A DNA stretch of 22,767 nt, from the NCBI GenBank assembly GCA_013365365.1, contig JABVXU010000742.1, positions 1-22,767 on the forward strand, given 5' to 3'. The notes under the pieces were generated by a model. It did no database searches. It had not been told where the DNA came from and saw only the letters and a list, made by a program, of their open reading frames with translations. The DNA is from Cruorifilaria tuberocauda. Its lineage: Eukaryota; Nematoda; Chromadorea; Rhabditida; Onchocercidae. This document shows, in pieces, positions 11,601-20,359 of the stretch; the stretch's first letter is position 1, and every line of letters begins with the position of its first letter. Both the position numbers and the translations under genes were made by a program.

Positions 11601-14600
11601 CCTGCTTTGTTTTTAATAAATCCCGTCTCATCACTAATTACAAATAAGAACATTGAGTCAGTTCATACGAGTTAAACAAAACCAAGTAGTCTAACCATTT
11701 TGGAATTTTCTTCACAAAACAAACAAATCGTCCACCTTTATTTATCTGTGTATGTGCAACAGCAAGATTCGTAACATGGCTGACGCCATCATGCAAAACT
11801 GTTAATGTGTGACCGGTATATAGATCAATAGTATTTCTATTCATATTGGCAATGTATATTTGTCGATTATAAACAGTTAATGCAGCAGGTAATAAATGCT
11901 CATTATATAGTAAGCGAGCACGACTTTTCCCTGCAAATGACTTTGTTCTACTTCGAAAAATTCTCTGCAGGCATGGCTTGAAATTAATTTTCATAACAAT
12001 AGTGAAAACAATAACAGTTGTCAACAAATTTAAACATGCATAACTTGTTGCAGATAACTAGAGGATTTTTTTTTTCATGATAGGCTCCGTTTGATGCCCG
12101 TTGATAATGTAGAAGAAAAAGAAAATTTTTGGTACTTTGAAATGTACATTACAACTTACCGAAATATCTCAAATGAATCGATATCATTACGTAATAGCAG
12201 ATCTGATACGATACAAAAATTCAGAAATGTATCTCCATCTGGGGAGACGAAAAACATACCACTGAAATCAGAAATAGAAACTCCACCTCCTCCTTCGTCT
12301 AGTTCTGACCACACTAACAATTCAGAATCAAAATCAATCGCAAGTGCATTAACTGTGTCTAGCTGTTGAACAATAACTTGGCCTCCTGATTGCTCGCCAT
12401 GAAGAGGTATCTTCTAATTATATAATGCTTAGTAAAATGTGAAGAAGGAAATCTGAAGATTGTCGAGAACTTCTCGAAACTATTTTTAACTACAGTATTT
12501 ATCATATAACCAAACAAAATAATTAAACTAGCAAATCATATGATTAATAAATTTCTTCATGATTCATTATTGCTAATGCAAGAAAACTTAATATTTTCTG
12601 TAGTTGGCATATTTTTATTATAAAAACTGTTTTATAAAATTTGTTCTGTTTTGCTATTTTGCCATCTTTGTGAACCTCTTTATTGCAAATTAACCCACCT
12701 TTTTGTGAATGTATTTTTTAATTACTGCACAAGCTTTGCTAAGGGCTTCTATGTGCTGTATTGTTTACGATTGTACAAAAGTTTGTCGGGAGTGTATTGC
12801 TGGCCAAGGTTTCATGATTTACGATTATACAAGAGGTTCTTGGAGGTGTAGCTATTGACCTAGGGTCACGATTATCCTTCTTGACTAATTGCTTTTACTA
12901 TCTGTATCAGTTCTGAATAAAGTATTGGTGTTCACTCAGCTGTACCACAATTCAACGGTGTTCAGTCAAACTCAAATAACTTATTTGTCTGTGAATCCTC
13001 AATTCAAAAATTTTCACGACAAAGATGTTTTTAATTAAATCTTCAAAGAATCTTTGAAGAATTAAGGGATAATTAACAAACAGATAAGAATCATAGTACA
13101 CAACATTAATAAACAAATTAAAAAAAGGATGAATGTATAATATTCAAACTTACATTTATAGTGATGTTTTGTCGGTTATAATAATTAACAAAAACAAGAA
13201 ATCGCTGGAGTGGATGGATAACTAAATGCCGAGGATCAATATTTTCCCATGCAATTGTACGATGACGACGTCCGTCGCCACGAACCATCTCAATTCGATG
13301 CTGCTCCATGTTACACCTTTAAAACGATTTTGTGAAGAAGGCCAACATAGTAAAAACATGCCACCGATATTTTGTTTCTGTTTCGTTTTTTCGAAATTCT
13401 ATCTATCTCGTACTTACCCTTTTTAACTACTACAGTGATGGTTTTCAAAGAAGTAATTTCTAGAAGAACCCGAAATCCCTTAGATATTTGATAAGATGTT
13501 AAATTTCTACATTTCTTATACAAGAAGATCAGCTATCTACCTAACATGGTGGATAAATTTTAGAAAGCGAGCATATAAACTCAATAACATCGAAATTCGA
13601 TTCAAAGATGGCTGATCTCTATGAAGGCCGATAAAGATTATGAAAAGAAATTACTCCTGTTCTGTATTAAAATTAACAAATTTCTTCAATCTCAAAACAC
13701 TGTCACTGTCTAACCAATAAATATTTGAAGTAATCCAATCCACCGCAATATAATTCACCGCGCTTCCTTCATACACAGTTTCCAAACCAGACCCGTTAAA
13801 AAAAGCGCTACGAAGCAGTGAACGAATAGAACGACCACGTCCTTCTGATGACCAAAAAATTCTCTGGGAATTCTAAAAAACATGGCGTTATTAACATAAT
13901 TTGACAAATGACTATGAAAGCGCATAACATGAAAAATTTTGACGGATATATTAGGAAACAAACCAAAAACAACTGAATAACAGAACATAGAATGATATAA
14001 TTGTGAATCTCTTTCAAAATAGTCAATAGGCTATTTCATCAGCAAACGAAATATCACGTTAAGATAAAGTTATGTTACTCATAACAAGTAACAACTGCGC
14101 TAGTTACTTGGTTTATATCGACGCTGACTGGAGCTGATGTCATATCAGCAATATTGATCCGGTGATTATTAGCTGCAGCTGCTTCCAATGAAATTCTCAT
14201 AATGTTATTAGCTGTGTTCACTGCGGGACTTTGCGTATAAATCAGAAACGCAGCGGGCATTATGCATGTTGTGCTGTCTGCTTGCAACTCATAGCCAATC
14301 GGACAAACACAACTTCTTTCGCCATTTGGTCTGCAAGAAACGTTTCGTAAGCTGTTTACAAAACAATCTTTATGTTCACCGATTTACATTAAAAAAATCA
14401 ATTTAACCAAATCAGCTATGAAGGTTTGCCGGATATTGTCATTTTGAAAGATTCTGATGGGATTTTTTTGATAAAAAATAAAACAAAAACAAAAGCTTTA
14501 TAAAAATCTGTGATAAAATCTGCATTACTTCAAAATTATATTTAAATCCACAAAACTTACAGTTTGACACAAATATGCGAACATCCGCCATTACTTGTCT

Positions 14601-17600
14601 GACATGGAGAAGTGCCTTCTGGAATATGACTCAAACTAACTGCTCGAATACCCATTTGACCAAAAATAACAGAATCAGATACCACAGACAACTGTACATT
14701 AAAAAAAGATTCATTGTGCCGAGGTACACGAAATACCGATATCTTACGACCGTATAGTGAATTGCAGTATAAAGAGTTACCTGCAAATGAAAATCTTATC
14801 GAATTCTATAAAATGTGCCCTATTAGATATGAAGACTTTATAACTTCGATTGTGCACAATACTCTAATCGGCATGCACGATCAAAAAGGAAACACCATAT
14901 TTAAAAAAATAAAGTATGAAACTACTGTATTTATGACATTGTGAATTGAGACTCAACGACTCCAACTCCATCATTCTTCATCAATTTTTGATAAAACAGA
15001 TGATAGAACTTTGTCTACACAACATACCTAATATAGTAAGTGAATAGGGATGATTCACACTTTCTGAGAACACTTTAACATCCAGCTCTCCATCAAGAGC
15101 TACCGATTTAATGAACGATCGACTTCCTTCTGCCCAATATAGCCGTTTATATCTTGTATCAACCACAATTCCATTGGGCCAGGCATCTTTCTCCAGCGAT
15201 ACCTGAATATTTATATAGATATACAAATGATCTAAGTTGCTGATATACAACAGAAATGATAAGTGCAGAATTTTGAAGTAAAACAAAAACATACAAGCAC
15301 TCGTCTGTGTGAGCCATCTAGCCATGCTTTCTCAATACGACTCGTACTTTCGTGCCAATCCGAAAAAAACATGTAGCCACCATCTGGATCCAATGCTAAA
15401 CCACGTGGCTGTTTCAATCCGTGAGATATTACTACCTGTCGTCCTTTGCTAGATAAGCTTTGCATCTAAATATAAAGGAAATTTTTTACGCAAATTTTAA
15501 TTACAATACAACGATTGAAATGAAGTCATCAACAAAAGAAACCTACAATTACGAGGCGAAGACAGCAAAAATGCAGATACCGTAGAAACATAGTTAAGTT
15601 CAAGAAAACCGAGAACAAACTACTCTTAGCAGTCGATACAAATGACGGATGGTCTAATTGACAAGTGAAGTGAATAACAGATAACAATATTTGACTTCCT
15701 AATTACTTTACAAGATTTTTAAAGTAACGAAAGATATTCACTATAAAACAAGTGCATCAAGAACCTTGATTTGTGCAACGTTACTATCTAACCAATATAG
15801 ATTGCGGTTCAACCAGTCAACAGCCAGAGCATCGGAAACTAGCTTATCGGAGTCCTCAACAAAAACCTGAAAACAAAAAACATCAACGTTTTTCAGCAGT
15901 AACCGAAAACCAAAATAAGTATCATCAAAAACATATATATTCATATTAATTCCGTAAACTTGAAGAATTCCAATAAATTTGATAAAGAAATAACCTCCAT
16001 TCCTGTACCATCTGGGTTACAACGACGAATAACACCCATGTCTCCGTCAATCATGAATAGTTTCTTGTCGATTGGGTCAAAATCGATATGCACAACTTTA
16101 GTATCACGTATCTCAGATGCCGCGTTTGGAAGTGGTAGAGGTGTGTGATGTGCTGTATCTAAGGAAATAAAAATCAAGCCTGACGTCGTTGCCACATATA
16201 GTAAACGTTCTATCCCTAAAATTTGTAGAAACCGAAATAGCAATCTGGAATATTTTCCAACATAATTTATATCAACTTCACAAAGTATCATAAAGCACAT
16301 AAAAATTTGAAAAAAAATGGACAAAATCATATCATCTCATCATCTCAAAAAAAGATAAGTTTTTGAATTTACTCTAATATCGGGTAAAAATGCGGCTCGG
16401 ACTGCGACGTAGCGTTTCAGACTTCGCGAAATTATTCCAAAATTCATCACTCATAAATGTATATTACTATCATATGAAGTGGTTTGATGAGCCATAGAAA
16501 TAAAGAATAATGAAAATTATCAGTCACCATTAGGTGAACAAGTTAAGCGATCTTGAAGAAGACGCACTCCTACCGGACATAGGCAAGACCGCCAGGGTGC
16601 ACCAGGAATCAGTACGCAGATGTGTGAACAGCCACCGTTTCTTGATTTACAAGGATTCAACGACCGCCCTGAAATAAAAGAAAGAACATTTATGATAAAA
16701 TACCTTCCAGAGCGATGCTTTAAAATTTTTTAGAGTGCATATCGAGATATTTTAATCCAAACAATAATGATGATTCAAATAAACCAGCTTTACAACCTGG
16801 AAATACTTAACCATTCAAGAATATAATATACAGAAACCTACTTAGTGGTTGAACATGTTTATCAGATACAACCAGAGCTTCAACACCACTTGAATTAATC
16901 ACTTTACGAGTCGTACGATCACAGTTCGCTTTCTCACATACTGTTATACCGGAATCCTGATTTGTCACTGACGTCCATATCAAGTAATCCTTAATTATCT
17001 TTATATTAAAGCGACGACACAGGAAAAGCCAGAGTTTTACAGCTCCAAAATATTGATAGGAAAGATATTCGATTACAGAAACTTTATATGGCTTATGACG
17101 TAACTTAACAATCAAGATTTCTTTACAGGATTGAACGACTTTCGAATCAACTACATACACTGAACACATCAAGGTAGAAGGCGTTGACTTTACTGGCAAC
17201 TGCTCGGCACGATTCACGATCATATAGTGAACAGCTCCAAATTTGCGAATCATCCAGTGATGTTCGAGTACGAACATAATACAACATTCGACTTGTCTTA
17301 AAAAATAAATGAATTTAGAAGAAAGAATAATTAAAATCGAGAGGCGAACTTTATCCTTAACTGTAGGTATTCTGACAATTAACACTGCAACAATTTCATT
17401 TCTCAATCAAATGACATATGGAGAAAACAAATTCCAACTAGGATTATAACCTTTTATTAGATTAATACTTCTCGTGCAGTATATGGTGAACTTATTACTT
17501 ATTACTATCGTCAGATGTGTTAGAATGAATGACCAGATCAATCCTACAAACGTATCTAAAAAAATTTTTATAGAAATTTATAGCCACAAATTTTTGAAAA

Positions 17601-19623
17601 GTGGGTTTACCTGTTCAAGAGTAAGAGCAGATGTAGCAACCGCTTCAGTAGTATCATCTTTGAAACAATGAGGATCGTGATGTTGACCGTCCATCCACGC
17701 TCGTTCAATACGTTTATGCACACGATTCAACCAGTACATATATCTAAAAAAGCTGGATACACGGGGGCAACAGATTTCAACAACAACAAAATCTGCTTGA
17801 ATTTAAAAATGTTGCAAACTGATTGAAAAGAAATTCGAATGAACAGCGAGCACTCGATATGCAATACTCTCGAAATATGATTTTTTAGTGGGTTGTACAA
17901 TAATAATTAGAACAAAAGTATTACCCATCAACTGGGTCGAGCACGAGAGAGTGAAGAGCATCAATTCGAGAATTCTGGTTTTCAAAACTGGAATGCAATG
18001 CAATAGCACAACTAGTCTGTCCATCCAAAGGGCATATTTCAATGCGTCCAGCATTATGTATACTGGCTGTTTCAACACCGACGTATCTTAAAAATGTTTC
18101 TATTGAAAAAATCTTGCTTTAATTGCCTAGAACATAGGCTTTTTAATATAATTTTACCAATGCACTTTAGTCATATCAATTTTCACAAGCTTTATTTCCT
18201 TGACTTTAAAAAATATAGCTAAGAGATTTTTTCATCAAGAAAGTTGCCTTTTCATCTAAACTTTTATGAAGTTGAGCGAAAATGCCAAAGCAAGACGTTT
18301 AAAAACATTAATTTAGATTTATGACCACCTAAATGGTCATTTTGTGAAGGTAAGCATTTTACATCCATTCACATGGCCATTTCTAGAATGCATTATGGGA
18401 GAGATGTTTTGAGCTTAAGGTTCAGCTGGTTAAATATTTTTCAAATATGTCTTTCCTCATGATGCAACAACTTGAAAAGCGCTAGTATCAAAGTATAAAA
18501 AGCAGACTAATTTTTACAATTCGAAATACATCGAATATAAGAAAAATTTAGAAAGATGCATACAGTTTGCCAGTTACCCAGTCGACAGCAAGCGAAGTGA
18601 TTGTTTCTTCAGCAACACCACTATTGCGATGTATGTATGACGGAACTGTATTATTATCACCCAAAGCAATTACGCGAATGTTACCACTAGATGAACGGAG
18701 CCAGCTTTCCATATAAGCCAAGATGTTCTGCAATAAGAATTGCTTACATTGAAGTGCTTATATTGAAGATATTGGTTTGTAATAACTGCAGATCGCGATT
18801 AAATGTTTTTCAAAATATATTTCAACATTATAAAAACTAGTGAAGTCATAAAATGCACACCAGTAAGTAATGAACAGTGAAATGCAGTATTTTTCTGCAC
18901 TACTTTAACCAGTGAAAAGAGGAATTTTTCTCGAATGAAACATATATCACGGATCATTAAAATATTAGATGATGTATAACACCTCAAACTTTCTCTTCAT
19001 TGATTAGTAATCAAAAGTAAAGTCACATACATAGGGAATGAAACACATGTACACTTAGTTAACTGATAAAGAGACCATTAACAGACTTAGGCATTGTTGA
19101 TACGACGAATGGTATAACTATATAAACCTCGCCCTCCCTTCCGGTTGATTTCAAAGAAATATAATAAATTCAAACTCTGCCAACATCCAACGCGATGAGA
19201 ACAGGAAACGATTCATCAATACCAGAAACAATTTCTGTCGCTGATGTGACCGTAATTTTGTCCATGTCCAGAGTAAGTTGCGTGATGGTCTTCCGTTGTC
19301 GAGCTAATATTGGGACTTTTGTTAAAAGTGCTAAAAAGCAAAAAAAAGGTTGTCTGATATAGTCATATTTCAGATGACTCTGACAAATAAGCATTTTGCT
19401 TCCAATGCAGCAAAATCACTCTTCGCTCCTTCGAATACTTCAGTTTGGTTTCTTCTCATGCAGTGGAATACAGATGAAATCAAACAAATGGTTGCATTTT
19501 TCATTTGGATCCTCACGATATATTTAAAAAGACAAAAACCATGGGATCTCTTAGAAGGAATAATAAATAACCTCGTTCGATAAGAGCATAATACAAAGCG
19601 ATCGCAAAGAAATTTGCTTTCAT
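7320..19623 (-). CDS. lrp5/6: LRP5/LRP6/Arrow-like Wnt co-receptor (32-exon gene model)
   Basis: Predicted single-pass receptor of 1786 residues, close to the roughly 1600-1700 usual for the family. Minus-strand exons: 19572-19623, 19176-19330, 18564-18727, 17925-18086, 17611-17743, 17159-17296, 16842-16989, 16528-16668, 15995-16215, 15765-15866, 15295-15465, 15028-15202, 14561-14780, 14108-14330, 13655-13872, 13154-13316, 12260-12413, 11736-11930, 11307-11444, 11082-11173, 10865-11011, 10592-10735, 10421-10530, 10165-10325, 9767-9893, 9428-9688, 9139-9353, 8867-9045, 8523-8768, 8207-8418, 7875-8031, 7320-7556. All introns are GT-AG, phases agree, and the total is divisible by three. Domain order is signal, four propeller-EGF units, three LDLa repeats, a membrane helix, then a PPP[S/N] tail. 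LRP4 and LRP1/2 are excluded because their LDLa repeats lie elsewhere. In the family this protein binds Wnt with Frizzled at the plasma membrane and recruits Axin. That function is inferred here. Least certain are the first exon and the 13655/13316 junction. Confidence 0.93.
8646..8708 (-). other. lrp5/6: LRP5/6-like: transmembrane helix
   Basis: About 21 hydrophobic residues near positions 1524-1544 run LIIPLAVFFLALSIIVSV and end in a triple cysteine followed by HF. The helix is flanked outside by a Thr/Pro linker and inside by a polar segment, giving a type I topology. The Cys cluster at the inner face is a plausible palmitoylation site, as known for juxtamembrane cysteines of LRP6. That modification is inferred. 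Confidence 0.9.
8763..9325 (-). other. lrp5/6: LRP5/6-like: three LDL-receptor class A repeats
   Basis: Exons 9139-9353, 8867-9045 and the first codons of 8523-8768 encode three LDLa repeats. Repeat 1 (HWQFKCDDGQEC, then CDGHRDCTDGSDES) and repeat 2 (CNGAEDCADGSDEAHC, rebuilt across an intron) keep the acidic calcium-binding box. Repeat 3 (FDCTFG, RELVCNG, then SNCYAGQDE) has lost part of that box. Its last cysteine is supplied by the next exon, just before the membrane helix. Exactly three LDLa repeats between propeller 4 and the membrane is the LRP5/6/Arrow signature. Confidence 0.93.
9341..9528 (-). other. lrp5/6: LRP5/6-like: EGF-like module 4 (diverged)
   Basis: The module starts at HTCATSHCSHLCRV in exon 9428-9688, continues through HECLCPLGFGL, and finishes at TSC in exon 9139-9353 after a 74-bp intron. 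It has six cysteines, but the usual Asn-Gly-Gly before the second cysteine is gone and that loop is shortened. The intron boundary AG|GTTAGG to TAATTTCAG|T is the only one that places the following LDLa repeat in frame. Confidence 0.85.
9529..11173 (-). other. lrp5/6: LRP5/6-like: fourth beta-propeller
   Basis: Exons 11082-11173, 10865-11011, 10592-10735, 10421-10530, 10165-10325, 9767-9893 and the start of 9428-9688 encode this propeller, beginning KHFLLVAVRGRFIRFN. Blade segments are SIYWIDSNDDKVIKR, QLFVSCAE, LLFYVDDG, RLYYTTANG and KLIIIAKN. This is the most diverged propeller, since only SIYWID is close to YWTD. It has the shortest introns of the gene (61-129 bp, plus one of 271). Its placement before an EGF module and the LDLa repeats identifies it despite the divergence. 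Confidence 0.85.
11307..11444 (-). other. lrp5/6: LRP5/6-like: EGF-like module 3
   Basis: A single exon between a CCTTTCAG acceptor and a TAC|GTAAGT donor encodes GWNGCVQNNGGCSDICV, then KCFCEDHF and ERC. The join from the preceding exon rebuilds a GWN sequence just before the first cysteine. LRP6 has the same motif at its third EGF module. Six cysteines are present. Confidence 0.92.
11736..14263 (-). other. lrp5/6: LRP5/6-like: third beta-propeller
   Basis: Exons 14108-14330, 13655-13872, 13154-13316, 12260-12413 and 11736-11930 encode this propeller, starting AFLIYTQSPAVN. YWTD-equivalent segments are RIFWSSEG, NIYWLDSD, FLVFVNYY, LLVWSELD and QIYIANM. Supporting blade sequences are NYIAVDWITSNIYW, HRIEMVRGDG and NALAIDFDSELLVW. 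I chose the CAA|GTAACT donor at 14108 because it gives SVDINQ-NSQRIFW, the exact family spacing. The join 13655/13316 uses the only phase-compatible strong sites. It inserts roughly 20 residues between NIYWLDSDS and HRIEMV, where the family has one to three, so that boundary may be wrong. Confidence 0.85.
12764..12871. repeat. Imperfect 54-bp tandem duplication inside an intron
   Basis: Two adjacent copies start at 12764 and 12818, each opening with TTTACGATT followed by a TACAA-type segment, a GG..GTGTA stretch and a closing CA.GA. They lie in the 740-bp intron between exons 13154-13316 and 12260-12413, the largest intron of the gene. Upstream bases from about 12727 loosely resemble part of the same unit. 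Intron expansion by local duplication is the simplest reading. Confidence 0.6.
14264..14604 (-). other. lrp5/6: LRP5/6-like: EGF-like module 2 (split by an intron)
   Basis: The first half lies at the end of exon 14561-14780 (SPCQTSNGGCSHICVKL). The second half lies at the start of exon 14108-14330 (PNGERSCVCPIGYEL, then TTC). The 230-bp intron between them has a GTAAGT donor and a TTTCTTGCAG acceptor in phase 2. All six cysteines and the NGGCSHIC signature are present. The module separates propellers 2 and 3. Confidence 0.92.
14605..16215 (-). other. lrp5/6: LRP5/6-like: second beta-propeller
   Basis: Exons 15995-16215, 15765-15866, 15295-15465, 15028-15202 and the first part of 14561-14780 encode this propeller, residues about 365-645. 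It starts with RLLYVATTSGLIFISLD. YWTD-equivalent segments are KLFMIDGD, NLYWLDSN, YMFFSDW, RLYWAEGS and SLYCNSLY. Typical connecting blade sequences include DALAVDWLNRNLYW, RGLALDPDGGYMF, RIEKAWLDG and WPNGIVVD. This is the best conserved of the four propellers. Every junction has a good splice site and matching phase. Confidence 0.92.
16528..16668 (-). other. lrp5/6: LRP5/6-like: EGF-like module 1
   Basis: A single exon bounded by TTTATTTCAG and AATG|GTGACT encodes a six-cysteine EGF-like module: NPCKSRNGGCSHICV, then a CLCPVGV segment and a final TC. The NGGCSHIC signature is characteristic of the EGF modules that cap each LRP5/6 propeller. Phase 1 at both ends, as in many extracellular-module exons, agrees with its neighbours. 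Confidence 0.92.
16842..19330 (-). other. lrp5/6: LRP5/6-like: first six-bladed beta-propeller
   Basis: Exons 19176-19330, 18564-18727, 17925-18086, 17611-17743, 17159-17296 and 16842-16989 encode residues about 18-317. The opening strand PILARQRKTITQLTLD matches the start of a family propeller. The later blades carry diverged YWTD positions: AYMESW, KLYVGVE, YMYWLNR, MLYYVRT and YLIWTSV. Between them are the usual blade signatures, such as SLAVDWVTGKLY, RIEICPLDG, SLVLDPVDG and RIERAWMDG. In LRP6 this propeller belongs to a Wnt-binding half of the ectodomain. Only YMYW keeps an aromatic pair in the canonical position, so ligand contacts cannot be transferred from human LRP6. Confidence 0.85.
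19572..19623 (-). CDS. lrp5/6: Signal-peptide exon and start codon of the LRP5/6-like gene
   Basis: The ATG at 19623 opens 17 codons beginning MKANFFAIALYYAL, a short basic N-terminus followed by a hydrophobic core, as expected of a secretory signal peptide. The exon ends with one spare base at a GAG|GTTATT donor. It joins in phase to the acceptor before 19330, giving Ala-Leu-Leu and then the first propeller strand. An in-frame TGA lies three codons upstream, so this ATG is the first possible start in its frame. The donor is weaker than most others in the gene. A different, unseen first exon remains possible. Confidence 0.6.
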
Positions 19624-19672
19624 GTCACTTCATCGGCCATGAAATTCACTCTTTAGCTGTTAAAGCTAGAGA
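19624..19672 (-). promoter_or_regulatory. 5' leader with splice/trans-splice acceptor and overlapping upstream ORF
   Basis: On the minus strand a strong TTTTTCAG acceptor ends at 19673 and leaves a 49-nt leader before the receptor ATG. In nematodes such an acceptor close to a start codon is typical of spliced-leader addition, though an ordinary 5' exon could also feed it. The leader contains an upstream ATG at 19640 opening a six-codon reading frame (MADEVT). Its TGA overlaps the receptor ATG as ATGA. A second ATG at 19633 is followed by one codon and a stop. Both upstream starts are out of frame with the receptor and could reduce its translation. Confidence 0.4.
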
Positions 19673-20359
19673 CTGAAAAATGCGATATGTAAAAGAAGAG
19701 AAAGTAAGTTATATCATAAGCAAATTCATGACTTGTACTTGAATTTAGAAGACCTCCGTATAGCTTTAGTTCGGGTTCATTCGAAAGTTGAAAAAGCCAA
19801 CACTTACATTACAGATTACAGACTGACTGACTGACATCCCAGAATCAAACATAAAGCCTTGATATGTCAAGCTGTCACATATACAAGCGTTAAATTCCTC
19901 CATACCTCAATCACCATAGTCTTCACACAGATTATTCATGTTTGCCTTCACCTTCTAACATCTTCTATTTAGCGGTGGCACAACTTTTGGTCACAAAGTT
20001 GAAAGTGATGGCTGTCAGTCCAGAGAGTCAAGCAGGTTGACAATCTAAGCCATGCTACTTTAACTGCAAATTCATTATCACAATGGATGAAATTAAGGAT
20101 TTTCAAGTAATTTTTAAATGATTAGTTCAGTACTTTCTTTCCACTGCACGACAACCTTATTCATTTTTATATGGCTGAAAGGGTCAAGTGTTCCTTAGAT
20201 ATCAAAATAATTCTTTTCTCTTCCAGGTAATTTCAGTAAAAAAAGGAAAAACTTCCTTCAAACTTATTTTATGGTTGTTCAGTCAGAATTTTTGCTTGCA
20301 AGAGAGAAAATATGTTTATGGATAAAATAGCGTGCATGACATAATAAGTACTCATTTAC

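Noticed and set aside
12091..12369. Plus-strand ORF with a PPPPSSSS run, resembling a proline-rich motif
   Set aside because: It is antisense to coding exon 12260-12413 of the receptor. The proline run is the complement of an acidic and Gly-rich blade sequence.
13755..14026. Hydrophobic minus-strand open frames suggesting a multi-pass membrane protein
   Set aside because: They are out-of-frame shadows of propeller 3 exon 13655-13872 and its preceding intron.
14079..14107. Extension of exon 14108-14330 to a GA|GTAACA donor
   Set aside because: It ends in the wrong phase for the next exon. CAA|GTAACT at 14108 gives the right phase and exact blade length.
16807..17406. 199-codon open frame on the minus strand
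   Set aside because: It runs through exon 17159-17296 in the wrong frame, then through a 169-bp intron, and only its end (16842-16989) is in the true coding frame. Splicing AGT|GTATGT to AATTAAG|GAT restores a proper propeller blade (AFYLDVFS-DYLIWTS).
19081..19175. Apparent frameshift in propeller 1, where a shifted frame gives LLYFFEI and GLYSYTIRRIN, looking like a YWTD blade
   Set aside because: The donor AGA|GTTTGA at 19176 joined to the acceptor at 18728 gives IALDVGR-NILAYMESW in phase with family spacing, so no frameshift is needed.
7320..19623. Identity as LRP4, LRP2/megalin or an LDL receptor
   Set aside because: Those proteins carry LDLa repeats at the N-terminus or in several clusters. 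Here the only LDLa cluster is of three repeats between propeller 4 and the membrane.
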